Positions 36,013-44,013 of a stretch of DNA of 64,000 bases are shown in pieces. The stretch's first letter is position 1; each line of letters starts with the position of its first letter. The notes below the pieces were generated by a model. That model ran no database searches. It saw only the letters and a list, made by a program, of their open reading frames with translations, and had not been told where the DNA came from. The stretch lies in NCBI GenBank assembly GCA_902801565.1, contig CADCIX010000003.1, forward strand, positions 24,459 to 88,458, written 5' to 3'. Origin of the DNA: an uncultured Veillonellaceae bacterium. GTDB lineage: Bacteria > Bacillota > Negativicutes > Selenomonadales > Selenomonadaceae. The translations under genes were made by a program, and so were the position numbers.

Positions 36013-36032
36013 CTCTTTCCCTCCTATATACT

Positions 36033-37490
36033 TCAACATAAGACCCGTATCCATTCCAGCCCCGCATCCTGCGGCCCTACGACCTTCAGTCCCAAGGCCT
36101 GCATTCCCCGCACGTATTCCAGGCACTCCTGCGTAATGCATTCACCGGGACAAATCACAGGGATTCCCGGAGGATAGAACATGACCTGTTCCGCCGAGAT
36201 CCTTCCCACGCTGTCGGCAAAGAGCATTTTCCTCGAATCGGAAAAGAATGCCTCCCGCGGCGGCATCCTCAGCGGCGGTATCTCCGGCATCCCGCAGCGC
36301 AGGGCAAAATATCCCGGTTTCCGATGCTTCTCCGCCATATCCGCAAGGGCATCCCTCAGATATTCCATCTCCCGCCTCGTATCGGCATAGGAGAGGATGA
36401 AGAGCACCTGATAGGCATCCGCAAGCTCGCACTGCACCTTGTATTCATGGCGCAAAAGCTGTTCTGCCTCCACGCCGCTCATGCCAATGCCCCGCACGGA
36501 AACCGCAACCTTCGTGACATCCATTGCAAAGGCACCCGGTGTCCCCATGCGCTCCCTTCCAAAGGAATCCAGTCCCTCGATTCCATGAATGGCTTCCCGC
36601 AATTCCTCCGCAAGGCGGACAGACCGCCCCACCAATTCATCGCCCTGCTCTGCCATCTGCAGACGAGCGATGTCGAGAGAGGCAAGCAAGAGCTGGTTTG
36701 GGCTTGTGGTCTGGAGAAGGCTGGCAGCGCTGCGCACACGTTCCATGTCCACGCGCCCCCCGCGCACCAGAAGAAGGGAGGACTGGGTCATGGAGCCCAG
36801 AAGCTTGTGGGTGCTCTGCGCCGCCATGTCCGCCCCTGCATCCAGCGCTTGGGGAGGAATCGCCTCGCTGAACCGCAGGTGTGCCCCATGCGCCTCATCC
36901 ACCAGCAAAAGCATGCCATGGGCGTGCAGCAGTTCCGCTATGCGGCGCAAATCGGAGGCCACACCATAATAGGTAGGCGACACCATCGCCAATGCCCGCG
37001 CCTCCGGGTGCTCTGCAATCGCCCGCTCCACCGTCTCCACGGGAAGCCCCATGGCAATGCCCAGTTCCTCGTCAATCTCCGGCTGCAAGAAGACCGGATG
37101 TGCCCCCACCAGCACGAGACCGCCGATCATGGAGCGATGGGCATTCCTCGGCAGAAGCACCACATCACCGGGACGGAGAGCCGCCATGAGCATGGCATGG
37201 ATGGCGCCCGTCGTGCCATTAACCATGAACCAGGCTGCATCCGCACCATAAAGTGCCGCCGCCAATTCCTGCGCCTCCTTGATGCACATCGTCGGCGCAT
37301 GGAGATCGTCCAGTTCCTCCATCAAAGAGACTTCCTCCCGAAGTCCCTGCTCCGTCACCAGTTCCCGCAAAAGCGCATGGGCGCCGAGGCCCTGTTTGTG
37401 GCCCGGCGTATGGAATGCGAGCGCCCCATCCCCGGCATACGCCCTCATCGCCTCCGCTATGGGAGCATTCTCCTGCGATTTCCCGTTCAC
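36033..37490 (-). CDS. Orn/Lys/Arg decarboxylase-family PLP enzyme
   Basis: A 485-residue fold-type I PLP enzyme lacking the N-terminal wing domain of the inducible E. coli decarboxylases, as in Firmicute SpeA/YaaO. FHTPGHKQG opens the protein, DEAHGAHLRF holds the PLP Asp, and STHKLLGSMTQ the Schiff-base Lys. It probably decarboxylates lysine, ornithine or arginine for polyamine synthesis; Selenomonas relatives need cadaverine in peptidoglycan, which makes lysine plausible, but substrate cannot be read. It overlaps the kinase gene upstream by 4 bases. Confidence 0.85.
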   Translation of the reverse strand: MNGKSQENAPIAEAMRAYAGDGALAFHTPGHKQGLGAHALLRELVTEQGLREEVSLMEELDDLHAPTMCIKEAQELAAALYGADAAWFMVNGTTGAIHAMLMAALRPGDVVLLPRNAHRSMIGGLVLVGAHPVFLQPEIDEELGIAMGLPVETVERAIAEHPEARALAMVSPTYYGVASDLRRIAELLHAHGMLLLVDEAHGAHLRFSEAIPPQALDAGADMAAQSTHKLLGSMTQSSLLLVRGGRVDMERVRSAASLLQTTSPNQLLLASLDIARLQMAEQGDELVGRSVRLAEELREAIHGIEGLDSFGRERMGTPGAFAMDVTKVAVSVRGIGMSGVEAEQLLRHEYKVQCELADAYQVLFILSYADTRREMEYLRDALADMAEKHRKPGYFALRCGMPEIPPLRMPPREAFFSDSRKMLFADSVGRISAEQVMFYPPGIPVICPGECITQECLEYVRGMQALGLKVVGPQDAGLEWIRVLC

Positions 37491-38749
37491 TGTGTCCCCT
37501 TCTTTGCCGTTTTTCCTGTGCCTGACATGCGGTTCGGGACGCGGATATGCACTTTTGTCCCCTTGCCGGGCGCGGACATCACCTGAATCTCCGCACCGAC
37601 AAGCTTCGCCCGCTCCTTCATGCTCACGATGCCGAAATGGCCCTGCTCCTCTTCGTCCTCTTCCTCCGCCCCCTGCACATCAACACTTTTCTTTTCTGCA
37701 AGTGCATCGGGATCGAATCCCTTTCCCTTGTCCTCCACAAGGATGTTGACCGCCGTCGGCGTGAAATGGACGCGCACCTTTGCCTTCTTCACGCCGGCAT
37801 GATGGGCCACGTTGTTGAGGGCCTCCTGCACAATGCGGAACACCGCGATTTCCACATGCTTGGGCAGGGCGTATTCCTCCCCATCCCAATCATAGTCCGC
37901 CGCCACAAGGCCCCGTTCCGCCATATTGCCGCAGAGCTGATGGATGGCAGGGGCCAGCCCCTGATCATCCAATGCCATGGGACGCATGTCGAAGATGACC
38001 TGACGGACACTGGAGATGCACTCCCGTATACCCTGCCGCACTCCCTGGATGCTGTGCTTTGCCTCCTCCGGATCACGATCCATCAGTTTCTCGCAGATGA
38101 CCGTCTGGAAGATGAGGTTCGCCAGGTCCTGCGCCACCCCATCATGGAGCTCGCGGGAAATGCGATGCCGCTCATCCTCCTGCGCCTTGATGATGCGCGC
38201 CCCGACGAATTTCTCCTTCTGCACCGCCTCGATCTGCCAGACCACGCCGCCGATTTGGGAGCTCAGGTAGGAAAGTACCGAGCCAATGGCCAGGGTCAGA
38301 TGTTCCGCCTGTTTCAGCAGACCGCGAAGATGGCGCATCCGCAATTCCAGCTTGTCCCGCTGCTCACGCAGGCGTTTCTCCTTGTCCCGCTCCAGTGCTA
38401 ATGCCACCTGGATATTCGCCACCGCCTCATAGCTGGAACGGATATCCTGCTCCGAATACTCGGCAAAATTGCTGCTGACCTGCGCAAGACGCTGCTTCTC
38501 CACCTGCTCCTGTCGGGCAAGGGCATCCACCTGATCGATGACCTGACCTACCTGCTTCCTGACACTTTCCAGCAGTTTCTTGGTGGAATCCACTTCCTCA
38601 CGGGCAGTCTCATAGACATCAAAGAGCTGTGTCTTGTTCTCCTCTATGGTGTCAATCGTATTGTTCAGAATGTGTTTCAAGGAGCCCTCCTTGAGAGCCG
38701 CCTTCTCCTTCTCTTTCTCTTTCTCGCGCTCCATGTCCCGGACTGCCAT
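37487..38749 (-). CDS. Cytoplasmic sensor histidine kinase, DegS-like
   Basis: A 420-residue kinase without transmembrane segments. Residues 1-175 are coiled coil, as in the DegS sensor domain. The phosphoacceptor lies in EDERHRISRELHDGVAQDLA (HisKA_3) near residue 198, and the HATPase motifs are FRIVQEALNNVAHHA and VEDKGKGFDP, then GHFGIVSMKERAKLVGAEIQ. No response regulator gene is adjacent in the window, so its partner must be elsewhere. It is coupled to the PLP decarboxylase by ATGA. Confidence 0.88.
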   Translation of the reverse strand: MAVRDMEREKEKEKEKAALKEGSLKHILNNTIDTIEENKTQLFDVYETAREEVDSTKKLLESVRKQVGQVIDQVDALARQEQVEKQRLAQVSSNFAEYSEQDIRSSYEAVANIQVALALERDKEKRLREQRDKLELRMRHLRGLLKQAEHLTLAIGSVLSYLSSQIGGVVWQIEAVQKEKFVGARIIKAQEDERHRISRELHDGVAQDLANLIFQTVICEKLMDRDPEEAKHSIQGVRQGIRECISSVRQVIFDMRPMALDDQGLAPAIHQLCGNMAERGLVAADYDWDGEEYALPKHVEIAVFRIVQEALNNVAHHAGVKKAKVRVHFTPTAVNILVEDKGKGFDPDALAEKKSVDVQGAEEEDEEEQGHFGIVSMKERAKLVGAEIQVMSAPGKGTKVHIRVPNRMSGTGKTAKKGTQ

Positions 38750-38866
38750 CCCTTTCCGCTCCCATCAATTATCAATACACTTTTCGTAATTCGCCACAAG
38801 AGCAGCCATTTCCTGCTTTCAAGCATAGAAAAGCCGTTATGGATACCCATAACAGCTCATGTATGC

Positions 38867-38872
38867 TATAAT
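38867..38872 (+). promoter_or_regulatory. Extended -10 promoter of the par-like toxin mRNA
   Basis: TATAAT preceded by TGC gives an extended -10 element; no good -35 box is needed or seen. The predicted transcript starts near 38879, leaving about 49 untranslated bases. Confidence 0.6.
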
Positions 38873-38889
38873 AATCTCGTTGCCCAAGG

Positions 38890-38919
38890 CCTCCTTGGAA
38901 TCCTGCATCAGGAAGGAGG
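38890..38919 (+). promoter_or_regulatory. Predicted Shine-Dalgarno sequestering hairpin in toxin leader
   Basis: CCTCCTT at 38890-38896 is the exact complement of AAGGAGG at 38913-38919, the ribosome site of the toxin frame. Folding would hide the site, as in the leaders of known type I toxin mRNAs. Confidence 0.55.
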
Positions 38920-38923
38920 TGCC

Positions 38924-38938
38924 CGTGGTGTCACTGCG
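38924..38938 (+). repeat. Direct repeat A of par-like locus (at toxin start codon)
   Basis: CGTGGTGTCACTGCG covers the toxin start codon. It recurs as CGTGGTGTCACTACG at 39112-39126 in the first part of the convergent RNA, so the two RNAs can pair here. Confidence 0.8.
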
Positions 38939-39026
38939 TGATTTCGTGCTGACCGTCATGGCGAATGTAGCCGCCTACTACACCGTCAAGTGCTTGGACT
39001 GGTTCATCACGTTAATCACAGGGTAA
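38928..39026 (+). CDS. 32-residue hydrophobic peptide, par/Fst-like type I toxin candidate
   Basis: GTG at 38928, seven bases after GGAAGGAGGT, encodes a 32-residue peptide: MSLRDFVLTVMANVAAYY, then a charged Lys/Asp pair and a second hydrophobic run ending TLITG. A single membrane helix is expected. It is about the length of Fst (33 residues) but not recognisably the same sequence. A convergent RNA and shared terminator follow. Toxicity is inferred from architecture alone. Confidence 0.65.
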   Translation: MSLRDFVLTVMANVAAYYTVKCLDWFITLITG

Positions 39027-39062
39027 CCAAGCCCGGTCTGGCGTAGCCGTACAAATACGCAA

Positions 39063-39101
39063 GAATCCCCCGGTTGGAGTACCATTCCTTCCGGGGGATT
39101 C
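39063..39101. terminator. Shared bidirectional terminator of par-like locus
   Basis: GAATCCCCCGG and CCGGGGGATTC form a perfect 11-pair stem around a 17-base loop. It lies after the toxin stop and at the end of the convergent RNA. T runs are short on both sides, as is common for this kind of shared terminator. Confidence 0.8.
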
Positions 39102-39111
39102 CTGTTTCGCG

Positions 39112-39126
39112 CGTGGTGTCACTACG
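39112..39126 (+). repeat. Direct repeat B of par-like locus
   Basis: CGTGGTGTCACTACG, 14 of 15 positions identical to repeat A at 38924. Outside it a weaker pair (TTGCCCAAGG at 38880 and TTGCCTACGG at 39130, 8 of 10) may be a second repeat. Confidence 0.8.
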
Positions 39127-39141
39127 CTTTTGCCTACGGAC

Positions 39142-39170
39142 AGTATAGCACGTCCATCCCAAGATTTCAA
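39142..39170 (-). promoter_or_regulatory. Promoter of the convergent antisense RNA
   Basis: On the minus strand TTGAAA (39165-39170), a 17-base spacer and TATACT (39142-39147). It is stronger than the toxin promoter by match to consensus, as expected for an antitoxin RNA. Confidence 0.75.
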
Positions 39171-39239
39171 GTAATCCTCGCCTTTGATTGGCCCAGGAAA
39201 TTTTGATAACAGCAGGTTTTCCGGCATCCCGCCTTGCCG

Positions 39240-39479
39240 CTATTTCTTGTCCTGTTTCTGCCGTTTCGCCACGATGCGGAGCACCGCAAGGGCGAGAAAT
39301 GCGCCGATGATGATGTAGGCATCGCCTTTCTTGAACAGCACCGCAGAGCCCTCATCCGTCGCCTTCACATAGATGGCGGCCAGGACGACGAGAACAACGG
39401 CGATATTGGAAATCAGCGCGGCATGTTCCTTGATGAACTTGATAAGACCACCCCCTCCCAAGAAACCTATGGGTATCAT
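39240..39479 (-). CDS. Small membrane protein (79 aa), unknown function
   Basis: A short protein with two hydrophobic segments (LISNIAVVLVVLAAIYV and YIIIGAFLALAVLRIV) and a basic end KRQKQDKK. The ATG at 39479 lies within the -10 box of the upstream repeat promoter and has no ribosome site, while GGGAGGGGG lies a few codons inside, so the true start may be a later non-ATG codon or the mRNA may begin further up. No function is known. Confidence 0.6.
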   Translation of the reverse strand: MIPIGFLGGGGLIKFIKEHAALISNIAVVLVVLAAIYVKATDEGSAVLFKKGDAYIIIGAFLALAVLRIVAKRQKQDKK

Positions 39480-39512
39480 AACGCATTGTTCAGATTTTGC
39501 CAAGAGCAAAAT
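39475..39512 (-). promoter_or_regulatory. Repeat promoter module, copy 4
   Basis: On the minus strand the dyad ATTTTGC/GCAAAAT (39494-39512) overlaps TTGGCA (39498-39503); a 17-base spacer AAATCTGAACAATGCGT leads to TATGAT (39475-39480). It begins three bases after the hemW stop and resembles the copies at 12.4 and 15 kb across its whole length. Confidence 0.6.
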
Positions 39513-39514
39513 AC

Positions 39515-40651
39515 TCAAGCCAACAGAAACTCTTCAAATACCAGATTCCCATATTTCATGCCCAGTTCCGTGAGACAGACATTCCCGCCGCAATCCCGGA
39601 GAAGCCCCTTTCCTTCCAGGCGCCTCAATACATCCCCATAGATGGATTCCAGTGTGCAGCCGAATTTCTGCCGGAAGGCTTCCTTGTTGATTCCCTCAAC
39701 CGTCCGCAGGGCGAGAAAGGAGACTTCCTCCATGACAATCTCCCTCGTGCGCTCGCCTTCCTCCCGCGCAGGCGATTCACCCTGCGCCATGCATCGGATG
39801 TATTCCTCAATCCCTGCCGTGTTTTCCCATCGCCTGCCCTCGAGATAGGAATGGGCCGCCGCCCCCAGGCCAAGATAGGGAACATCCTGCCAGTAGCCCA
39901 GATTGTGCCGGCTTTCCTGTCCGGCACGGGCGAAATTCGATATCTCATAGCGGACATAGCCAAGCTTCGGCAGTTCCGAGACCATGTAGTCATACATGGC
40001 CTCCTCCAGGTCCTCCCCCGGGAGCTCCAGCTTCCCCATATCCCTTTGGCGGGCGAATACCGTCCCTTCCTCCACCTGCAGGCCATAAATAGAAATATGC
40101 TGCACCGCAAGAGCAGATGCCGTTTCCACGCTTTCACGCAAAACCTCAAGAGACTGCCCCGGCAGGGCATAGATGAGATCCAGGCTGATATTTTGGAATC
40201 CCGCCGCCCTTGCCATTGCCACGGCACATTTCGCATCCTCCCCCGTGTGGATGCGACCGATACGCCTCAGAAGCGCGTCATCAAAGGACTGCACTCCAAG
40301 GCTCAGGCGGTTGACGCCATGCCGCCGCAGGAGTTCCAGATATCCCTTGTCCACCGTCCCCGGATTTGCCTCCACCGTGAACTCATCCACGGCAGGAGAT
40401 ATTTCCCCCAAGGCACAAAGGATCTCTTCCATCCCTTCCACCGGCAGGGCCGTGGGCGTTCCACCGCCGATGTAGATGGTTGCCGGTTCTCCCCATCGCC
40501 CCCGATACAAGGAGCCCTGTGCCGCAATCTCACGGCACAGGGCTTTTGTATAGTCCGCCATATATCTTTCCCTGCCCGCATAGGAAGGGAAATCACAGTA
40601 AAAACACTTCCGGCGGCAGAAGGGGATATGGACGTAAATGCCCCAGCGCAT
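39515..40651 (-). CDS. hemW: Radical SAM heme chaperone HemW
   Basis: A 378-residue radical SAM protein. CRRKCFYCDFPSY gives the CxxxCxxC cluster plus the extra HemW cysteine region, YIGGGTPTAL follows, and NLGYWQDVPYLGLGAAAHSY is the HemW signature separating it from the oxygen-independent coproporphyrinogen oxidase HemN. It inserts heme in respiratory proteins. The ATG at 40651 overlaps the lepA stop by one base (TGATG). LepA-HemW is a common gene pair in Firmicutes. Confidence 0.93.
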   Translation of the reverse strand: MRWGIYVHIPFCRRKCFYCDFPSYAGRERYMADYTKALCREIAAQGSLYRGRWGEPATIYIGGGTPTALPVEGMEEILCALGEISPAVDEFTVEANPGTVDKGYLELLRRHGVNRLSLGVQSFDDALLRRIGRIHTGEDAKCAVAMARAAGFQNISLDLIYALPGQSLEVLRESVETASALAVQHISIYGLQVEEGTVFARQRDMGKLELPGEDLEEAMYDYMVSELPKLGYVRYEISNFARAGQESRHNLGYWQDVPYLGLGAAAHSYLEGRRWENTAGIEEYIRCMAQGESPAREEGERTREIVMEEVSFLALRTVEGINKEAFRQKFGCTLESIYGDVLRRLEGKGLLRDCGGNVCLTELGMKYGNLVFEEFLLA

Positions 40652-42447
40652 CAGTCGATCTTCAGGATGGCCATGAAAGCCTCCTGCGGTACCTCGACAC
40701 TTCCCACGGCCTTCATGCGCTTCTTTCCTTCCTTCTGCTTCTCCAGCAGCTTTCTCTTGCGGGTGATATCGCCACCGTAGCACTTGGCCAGGACATCCTT
40801 GCGGCGGGCGCGCACGTTCTCCCGGGCGATGATCTTGCTGCCGATGGCCGCCTGGATGGGAATCTCGAACATCTGCTGGGGGATGATCTCCTTGAGCTTT
40901 GCCGCAAGCTGCCTGCCACGACCTGCCGCCCTGTCGCGATGAACAATGGTGGAAAGGGCATCCACCGGGTCGCCGTTCAGCAGGATGTCCACCTTCACCA
41001 GTTTCGACTCCTGATAGTCCGCCAGTTCATAATCCAGGGAGGCATAGCCCCTCGTGGCAGATTTCAGGCGGTCAAAATAGTCGAAGATGATCTCATTCAA
41101 CGGAATGTGATAGGTAATCATGACGCGGTTCGTGTCGAGATAGTCCATGCTCTTGTACTCGCCGCGCTTCTCCTGGGAAATCTCCATCACAGCCCCCACG
41201 TAATCATTGGGCACGATGACGGTCGCCTTCACATAAGGCTCCTCCATGGACTCGATCTCCGTGGCAGGGGGCAGCTTCGCGGGATTGTCCACCTTCACCA
41301 TCTCGCCGTTGGTCTTGTGGACATGGTAGATGACCGAGGGCGCCGTCGTGATGAGCTTCAATTTGTACTCCCGCTCCAGACGCTCCTGAATGACATCCAT
41401 GTGAAGAAGCCCCAGAAAGCCACAACGGAAGCCGAAGCCAAGGGCCACGGAGGTCTCCGGCTCAAAGACCAAAGCCGCATCGTTGAGCTGCAATTTCTCC
41501 AGGGCATCCTTGAGGTCGTCGTAGTCCGCGCTGTCCACAGGATAAAGGCCGCAATAGACCATGGGCGTCACGCCGCGATACCCCGGCAGCGGCTCCGCCG
41601 CAGGATTTTCCTCGCTGGTGATGGTATCCCCCACGCGGACATCCCGCACATCCTTAAGAGAACCCGCCACAAAGCCGACCTCCCCCGCTCCGAGCTCGCC
41701 GAGATCCACCGGGGCAGGGCGGAAGCATCCCACATCCGTGACCTCGAAGACTTTGCCCGTGGCCATCATCCTGAGCTTCATGCCCTTCTTGATATGGCCA
41801 TCCATCACGCGGATATGGGCAATGACCCCCTTGTAGGAATCGAAATAGGAGTCGAAGATGAGCGCCTGCAGGGGCGCATTGTCATCCCCCTTGGGCGGCG
41901 GCACGAACTCCACAATGGCATCGAGGATCTCCTCAATGCCCTCCCCCGTCTTGGCGGAAGCGAGAACGGCGTTCTCCGTGTCCAGCCCCACTGCGTCCTC
42001 AATCTCCTTCTTCACACGGTCCGGCTCGGCACTGGGAAGGTCGATCTTGTTGATGACGGGAATGATTTCCAGGTCATGCTCCAGGGCCATGTAGACATTG
42101 GCCAGTGTCTGCGCCTCAACCCCTTGGGCCGCATCCACCACGAGAAGCGCTCCCTCACAGGCCGCAAGGCTCCTGGAAACCTCATAGTTGAAATCCACAT
42201 GGCCCGGTGTGTCGATGAGGTTGAGCTGGTACATCTCCCCGTCCTTGCCCTTGTAGGCAAGGCGCACCGTCTGGGCCTTGATGGTGATGCCGCGCTCCCG
42301 CTCCAGATCCATGCTGTCCAGCACCTGAGCCTCCATCTCCCGCTCCGAGAGGGTGCCCGTATGCTCAATCAGGCGGTCTGCAATGGTGGATTTTCCATGG
42401 TCGATGTGCGCGATAATCGAGAAATTGCGGATATTCTTGTTCTGCAT
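40651..42447 (-). CDS. lepA: Elongation factor 4 (LepA)
   Basis: A 598-residue translational GTPase that acts on stalled or mistranslocated ribosomes. AHIDHGKST is G1, DTPGHVDF G3 and NKIDLP G4. The LepA-specific C-terminus contains [20 protein letters not shown], and ends [14 protein letters not shown]. The ATG at 42447 follows AAAGGA; an upstream TTG is not needed. A minus-strand terminator at 42545-42580 separates it from upstream sequence. Confidence 0.97.
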   Translation of the reverse strand: MQNKNIRNFSIIAHIDHGKSTIADRLIEHTGTLSEREMEAQVLDSMDLERERGITIKAQTVRLAYKGKDGEMYQLNLIDTPGHVDFNYEVSRSLAACEGALLVVDAAQGVEAQTLANVYMALEHDLEIIPVINKIDLPSAEPDRVKKEIEDAVGLDTENAVLASAKTGEGIEEILDAIVEFVPPPKGDDNAPLQALIFDSYFDSYKGVIAHIRVMDGHIKKGMKLRMMATGKVFEVTDVGCFRPAPVDLGELGAGEVGFVAGSLKDVRDVRVGDTITSEENPAAEPLPGYRGVTPMVYCGLYPVDSADYDDLKDALEKLQLNDAALVFEPETSVALGFGFRCGFLGLLHMDVIQERLEREYKLKLITTAPSVIYHVHKTNGEMVKVDNPAKLPPATEIESMEEPYVKATVIVPNDYVGAVMEISQEKRGEYKSMDYLDTNRVMITYHIPLNEIIFDYFDRLKSATRGYASLDYELADYQESKLVKVDILLNGDPVDALSTIVHRDRAAGRGRQLAAKLKEIIPQQMFEIPIQAAIGSKIIARENVRARRKDVLAKCYGGDITRKRKLLEKQKEGKKRMKAVGSVEVPQEAFMAILKID

Positions 42448-42544
42448 CAAAATTTCCTTTCCAAAAACACAGTCATAGTAAGATTATACCCTATATCACC
42501 CCGCTTTTCTAGAGTTTTTGGGATGGTTCCGCTTATTATCATAC

Positions 42545-42580
42545 AAAAAGAGGCTGGCTCACATAAGCGCAACAGCCTCT
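42545..42580 (-). terminator. Intrinsic terminator upstream of lepA
   Basis: AGAGGCTG and CAGCCTCT form an eight-pair stem on the minus strand, followed by TTTTTG. It would end transcripts arriving from the gene remnant at 42559-42756. The rest of this roughly 350-base interval holds that remnant and the start region of the Rpn gene. Confidence 0.7.
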
Positions 42581-42756
42581 CCGTTACAGAATGCTGCCAG
42601 ATGGCGCATCATCCGGCGGCCAAGACTCACGGCCTTGCTTGTGGAAACTGCATCCGTTGCGCTGAATGACAGTAAATCTTGGACATTGGTAGGAAATTCG
42701 AGTCCGGAATATTCATCTATTATCGCGTTGCCATCCCCGCCGTTGTCGGAACCTTC
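42559..42756 (-). pseudogene. Gene remnant, C-terminal 65 codons without start
   Basis: An open minus-strand frame with no in-frame start codon ends at 42559 just inside a terminator. It reads DEYSGLEFPTNVQDLLSFSA, continues through LGRRMMRHLAAFCNGEA and ends VALM. The position just before a proper terminator suggests the preserved 3' end of a lost gene. The family is not recognised. Confidence 0.4.
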
Positions 42757-42800
42757 GTTTTATGGTAAAATATTCCCATAGAACAGAAAGGACTCCTGAC

Positions 42801-43826
42801 ATGGAAAACCAGAAGATATCCCTGCCGCCACCAAGCCCCACTGCCTACGATGACGCCTTCCGTACCATGCTCAATGACTGCACGGGGCTTATCATCCCTG
42901 TGGTGAATCTGTATTTCAACGAGAACTATACCGGCAACGAGGAGATTTCCTTCAGCAAGAATGAGCACTACCTGGCACACAACGACAGTACCGAAGACAA
43001 GCGCGTCACCGATTCCAGCTTCGTCATCACCCGTGCCGATAAGACCAAGAAGCGCTACCATATCGAATGTGAGGAACAGCTGGATGGCTCCATCCTCATA
43101 CGGATGTTCGAATACGATGCTCAGATTGCCCTGGATGATCGCATGATAGACGGAGCGGAGTTAACCGTATCCTTCCCCCACTCAGCAGTGCTGGCCCTGC
43201 GCTATACCAATAGCGCCCCAGACAACATGAAGATAAATGTGGTGACCCCAGGTGGCAAGACCAGCTACACCGTCCCCATCATAAAGGTACAGCAGTACAG
43301 CCTGGACGAGCTCTTTGAGAAGAAGCTGCTTTTCTTTCTGCCCTTCTACATCTTCAACCTTGAGAAGGAATTGCCGGAGTGCGATGCTGATGAGGCTAAG
43401 CTGGAGCAGTTGAAGGACATATATAGAAGCATACGGGCCAGACTGGACGAATTGCAGAAATCCGGAGAGATTGACGCATTCGAAAAGAACTCCATCTGCT
43501 CCATGAGCAACCACGTCATGGCTCTCATCGCACAGAAATATCAGAACGTAAGGGAAGGAGTTGAGCCCATCATGGGGGGCAAAATCATTGAGTACGAAGC
43601 TAAGACTATATTGAATAAAGGCATTGAGCAAGGCATTGAGCAAGGCATTGAGCAAGGCATTGAGCAAGGCCGCCTAGAATCTGCCATAAGCACCCTGAAA
43701 AGATATATACGTCGCAAGCTCCCTATCGATGCGCAGGTGCTTGCCGATATCGCAGAGGACAATAAACTGACCGTTGACAAGGTGCGCACTATCGCAAAAG
43801 ACAACGGAATTTCCTTATCCTGCTGA
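42801..43826 (+). CDS. Rpn-family PD-(D/E)XK nuclease, second copy
   Basis: A 341-residue Rpn/PDDEXK-type protein. The start AYDDAFRTMLNDCTGLIIPV and KRYHIECEEQLDG near residue 92 give the nuclease core (Glu-x-Glu-x-Gln pattern). Near residue 274 four Gly-Ile-Glu-Gln units encoded by 12-base repeats precede the C-terminal helix. It is only distantly similar to the Rpn protein at 24297. ATG at 42801 has AAAGGA upstream. Its end abuts an IS256 remnant. Confidence 0.75.
   Translation: MENQKISLPPPSPTAYDDAFRTMLNDCTGLIIPVVNLYFNENYTGNEEISFSKNEHYLAHNDSTEDKRVTDSSFVITRADKTKKRYHIECEEQLDGSILIRMFEYDAQIALDDRMIDGAELTVSFPHSAVLALRYTNSAPDNMKINVVTPGGKTSYTVPIIKVQQYSLDELFEKKLLFFLPFYIFNLEKELPECDADEAKLEQLKDIYRSIRARLDELQKSGEIDAFEKNSICSMSNHVMALIAQKYQNVREGVEPIMGGKIIEYEAKTILNKGIEQGIEQGIEQGIEQGRLESAISTLKRYIRRKLPIDAQVLADIAEDNKLTVDKVRTIAKDNGISLSC
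43621..43668 (+). repeat. 12-base coding tandem repeat in second Rpn gene
   Basis: Four perfect or near-perfect units of GGCATTGAGCAA encode Gly-Ile-Glu-Gln. As in the other Rpn gene the unit is a multiple of three and lies at the same place relative to the C-terminal helix. Confidence 0.85.
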
Positions 43827-43829
43827 CTG

Positions 43830-43993
43830 TTGTACTCCTGGAAGAGCTTCTGGATAATATCCCGCTTTCCTTCGGTCATTCTGACTTTGTGAACTTTGTT
43901 TCGCTGTTTTGCCATGATAAAAGGCCTCCTATGGTTAGATTGTACCATAGAAAACCTTATGACTTCGAGAGGGAAGTGTATTTACAGAGTTTT
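43830..43993 (-). mobile_element. IS256-family left-end remnant (transposase start only)
   Basis: On the minus strand an ATG at 43915 begins MAKQRNKVHKVRMTEGKRDI and continues to FQEYN, the N-terminus of IS256/mutator-type transposases, after which similarity stops at the Rpn gene end. The leader contains GGAGGC and an apparent promoter, and CTCTGTAAATACACTTC near 43993 looks like the terminal inverted repeat. Only about 28 codons of the transposase remain. Confidence 0.6.
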
Positions 43994-44013
43994 TTTCATA
44001 GGCTCGCTTTTTT

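Larger units (their letters stand above)
39063..39135 (-). ncRNA. Predicted convergent antisense RNA (antitoxin RNA candidate)
   Basis: A minus-strand promoter at 39142-39170 would start a transcript near 39135 that ends at the hairpin 39063-39101, about 73 bases. It contains the complement of the repeat CGTGGTGTCACT, which matches the toxin translation start, and the shared terminator stem-loop. Both contact regions of the RNA I/RNA II pair of the pAD1 par system are thus present. Confidence 0.65.

Noticed and set aside
40480..42669. Plus-strand frame of 729 codons opposite lepA
   Set aside because: Antisense shadow of lepA and the hemW start; lepA is certain.
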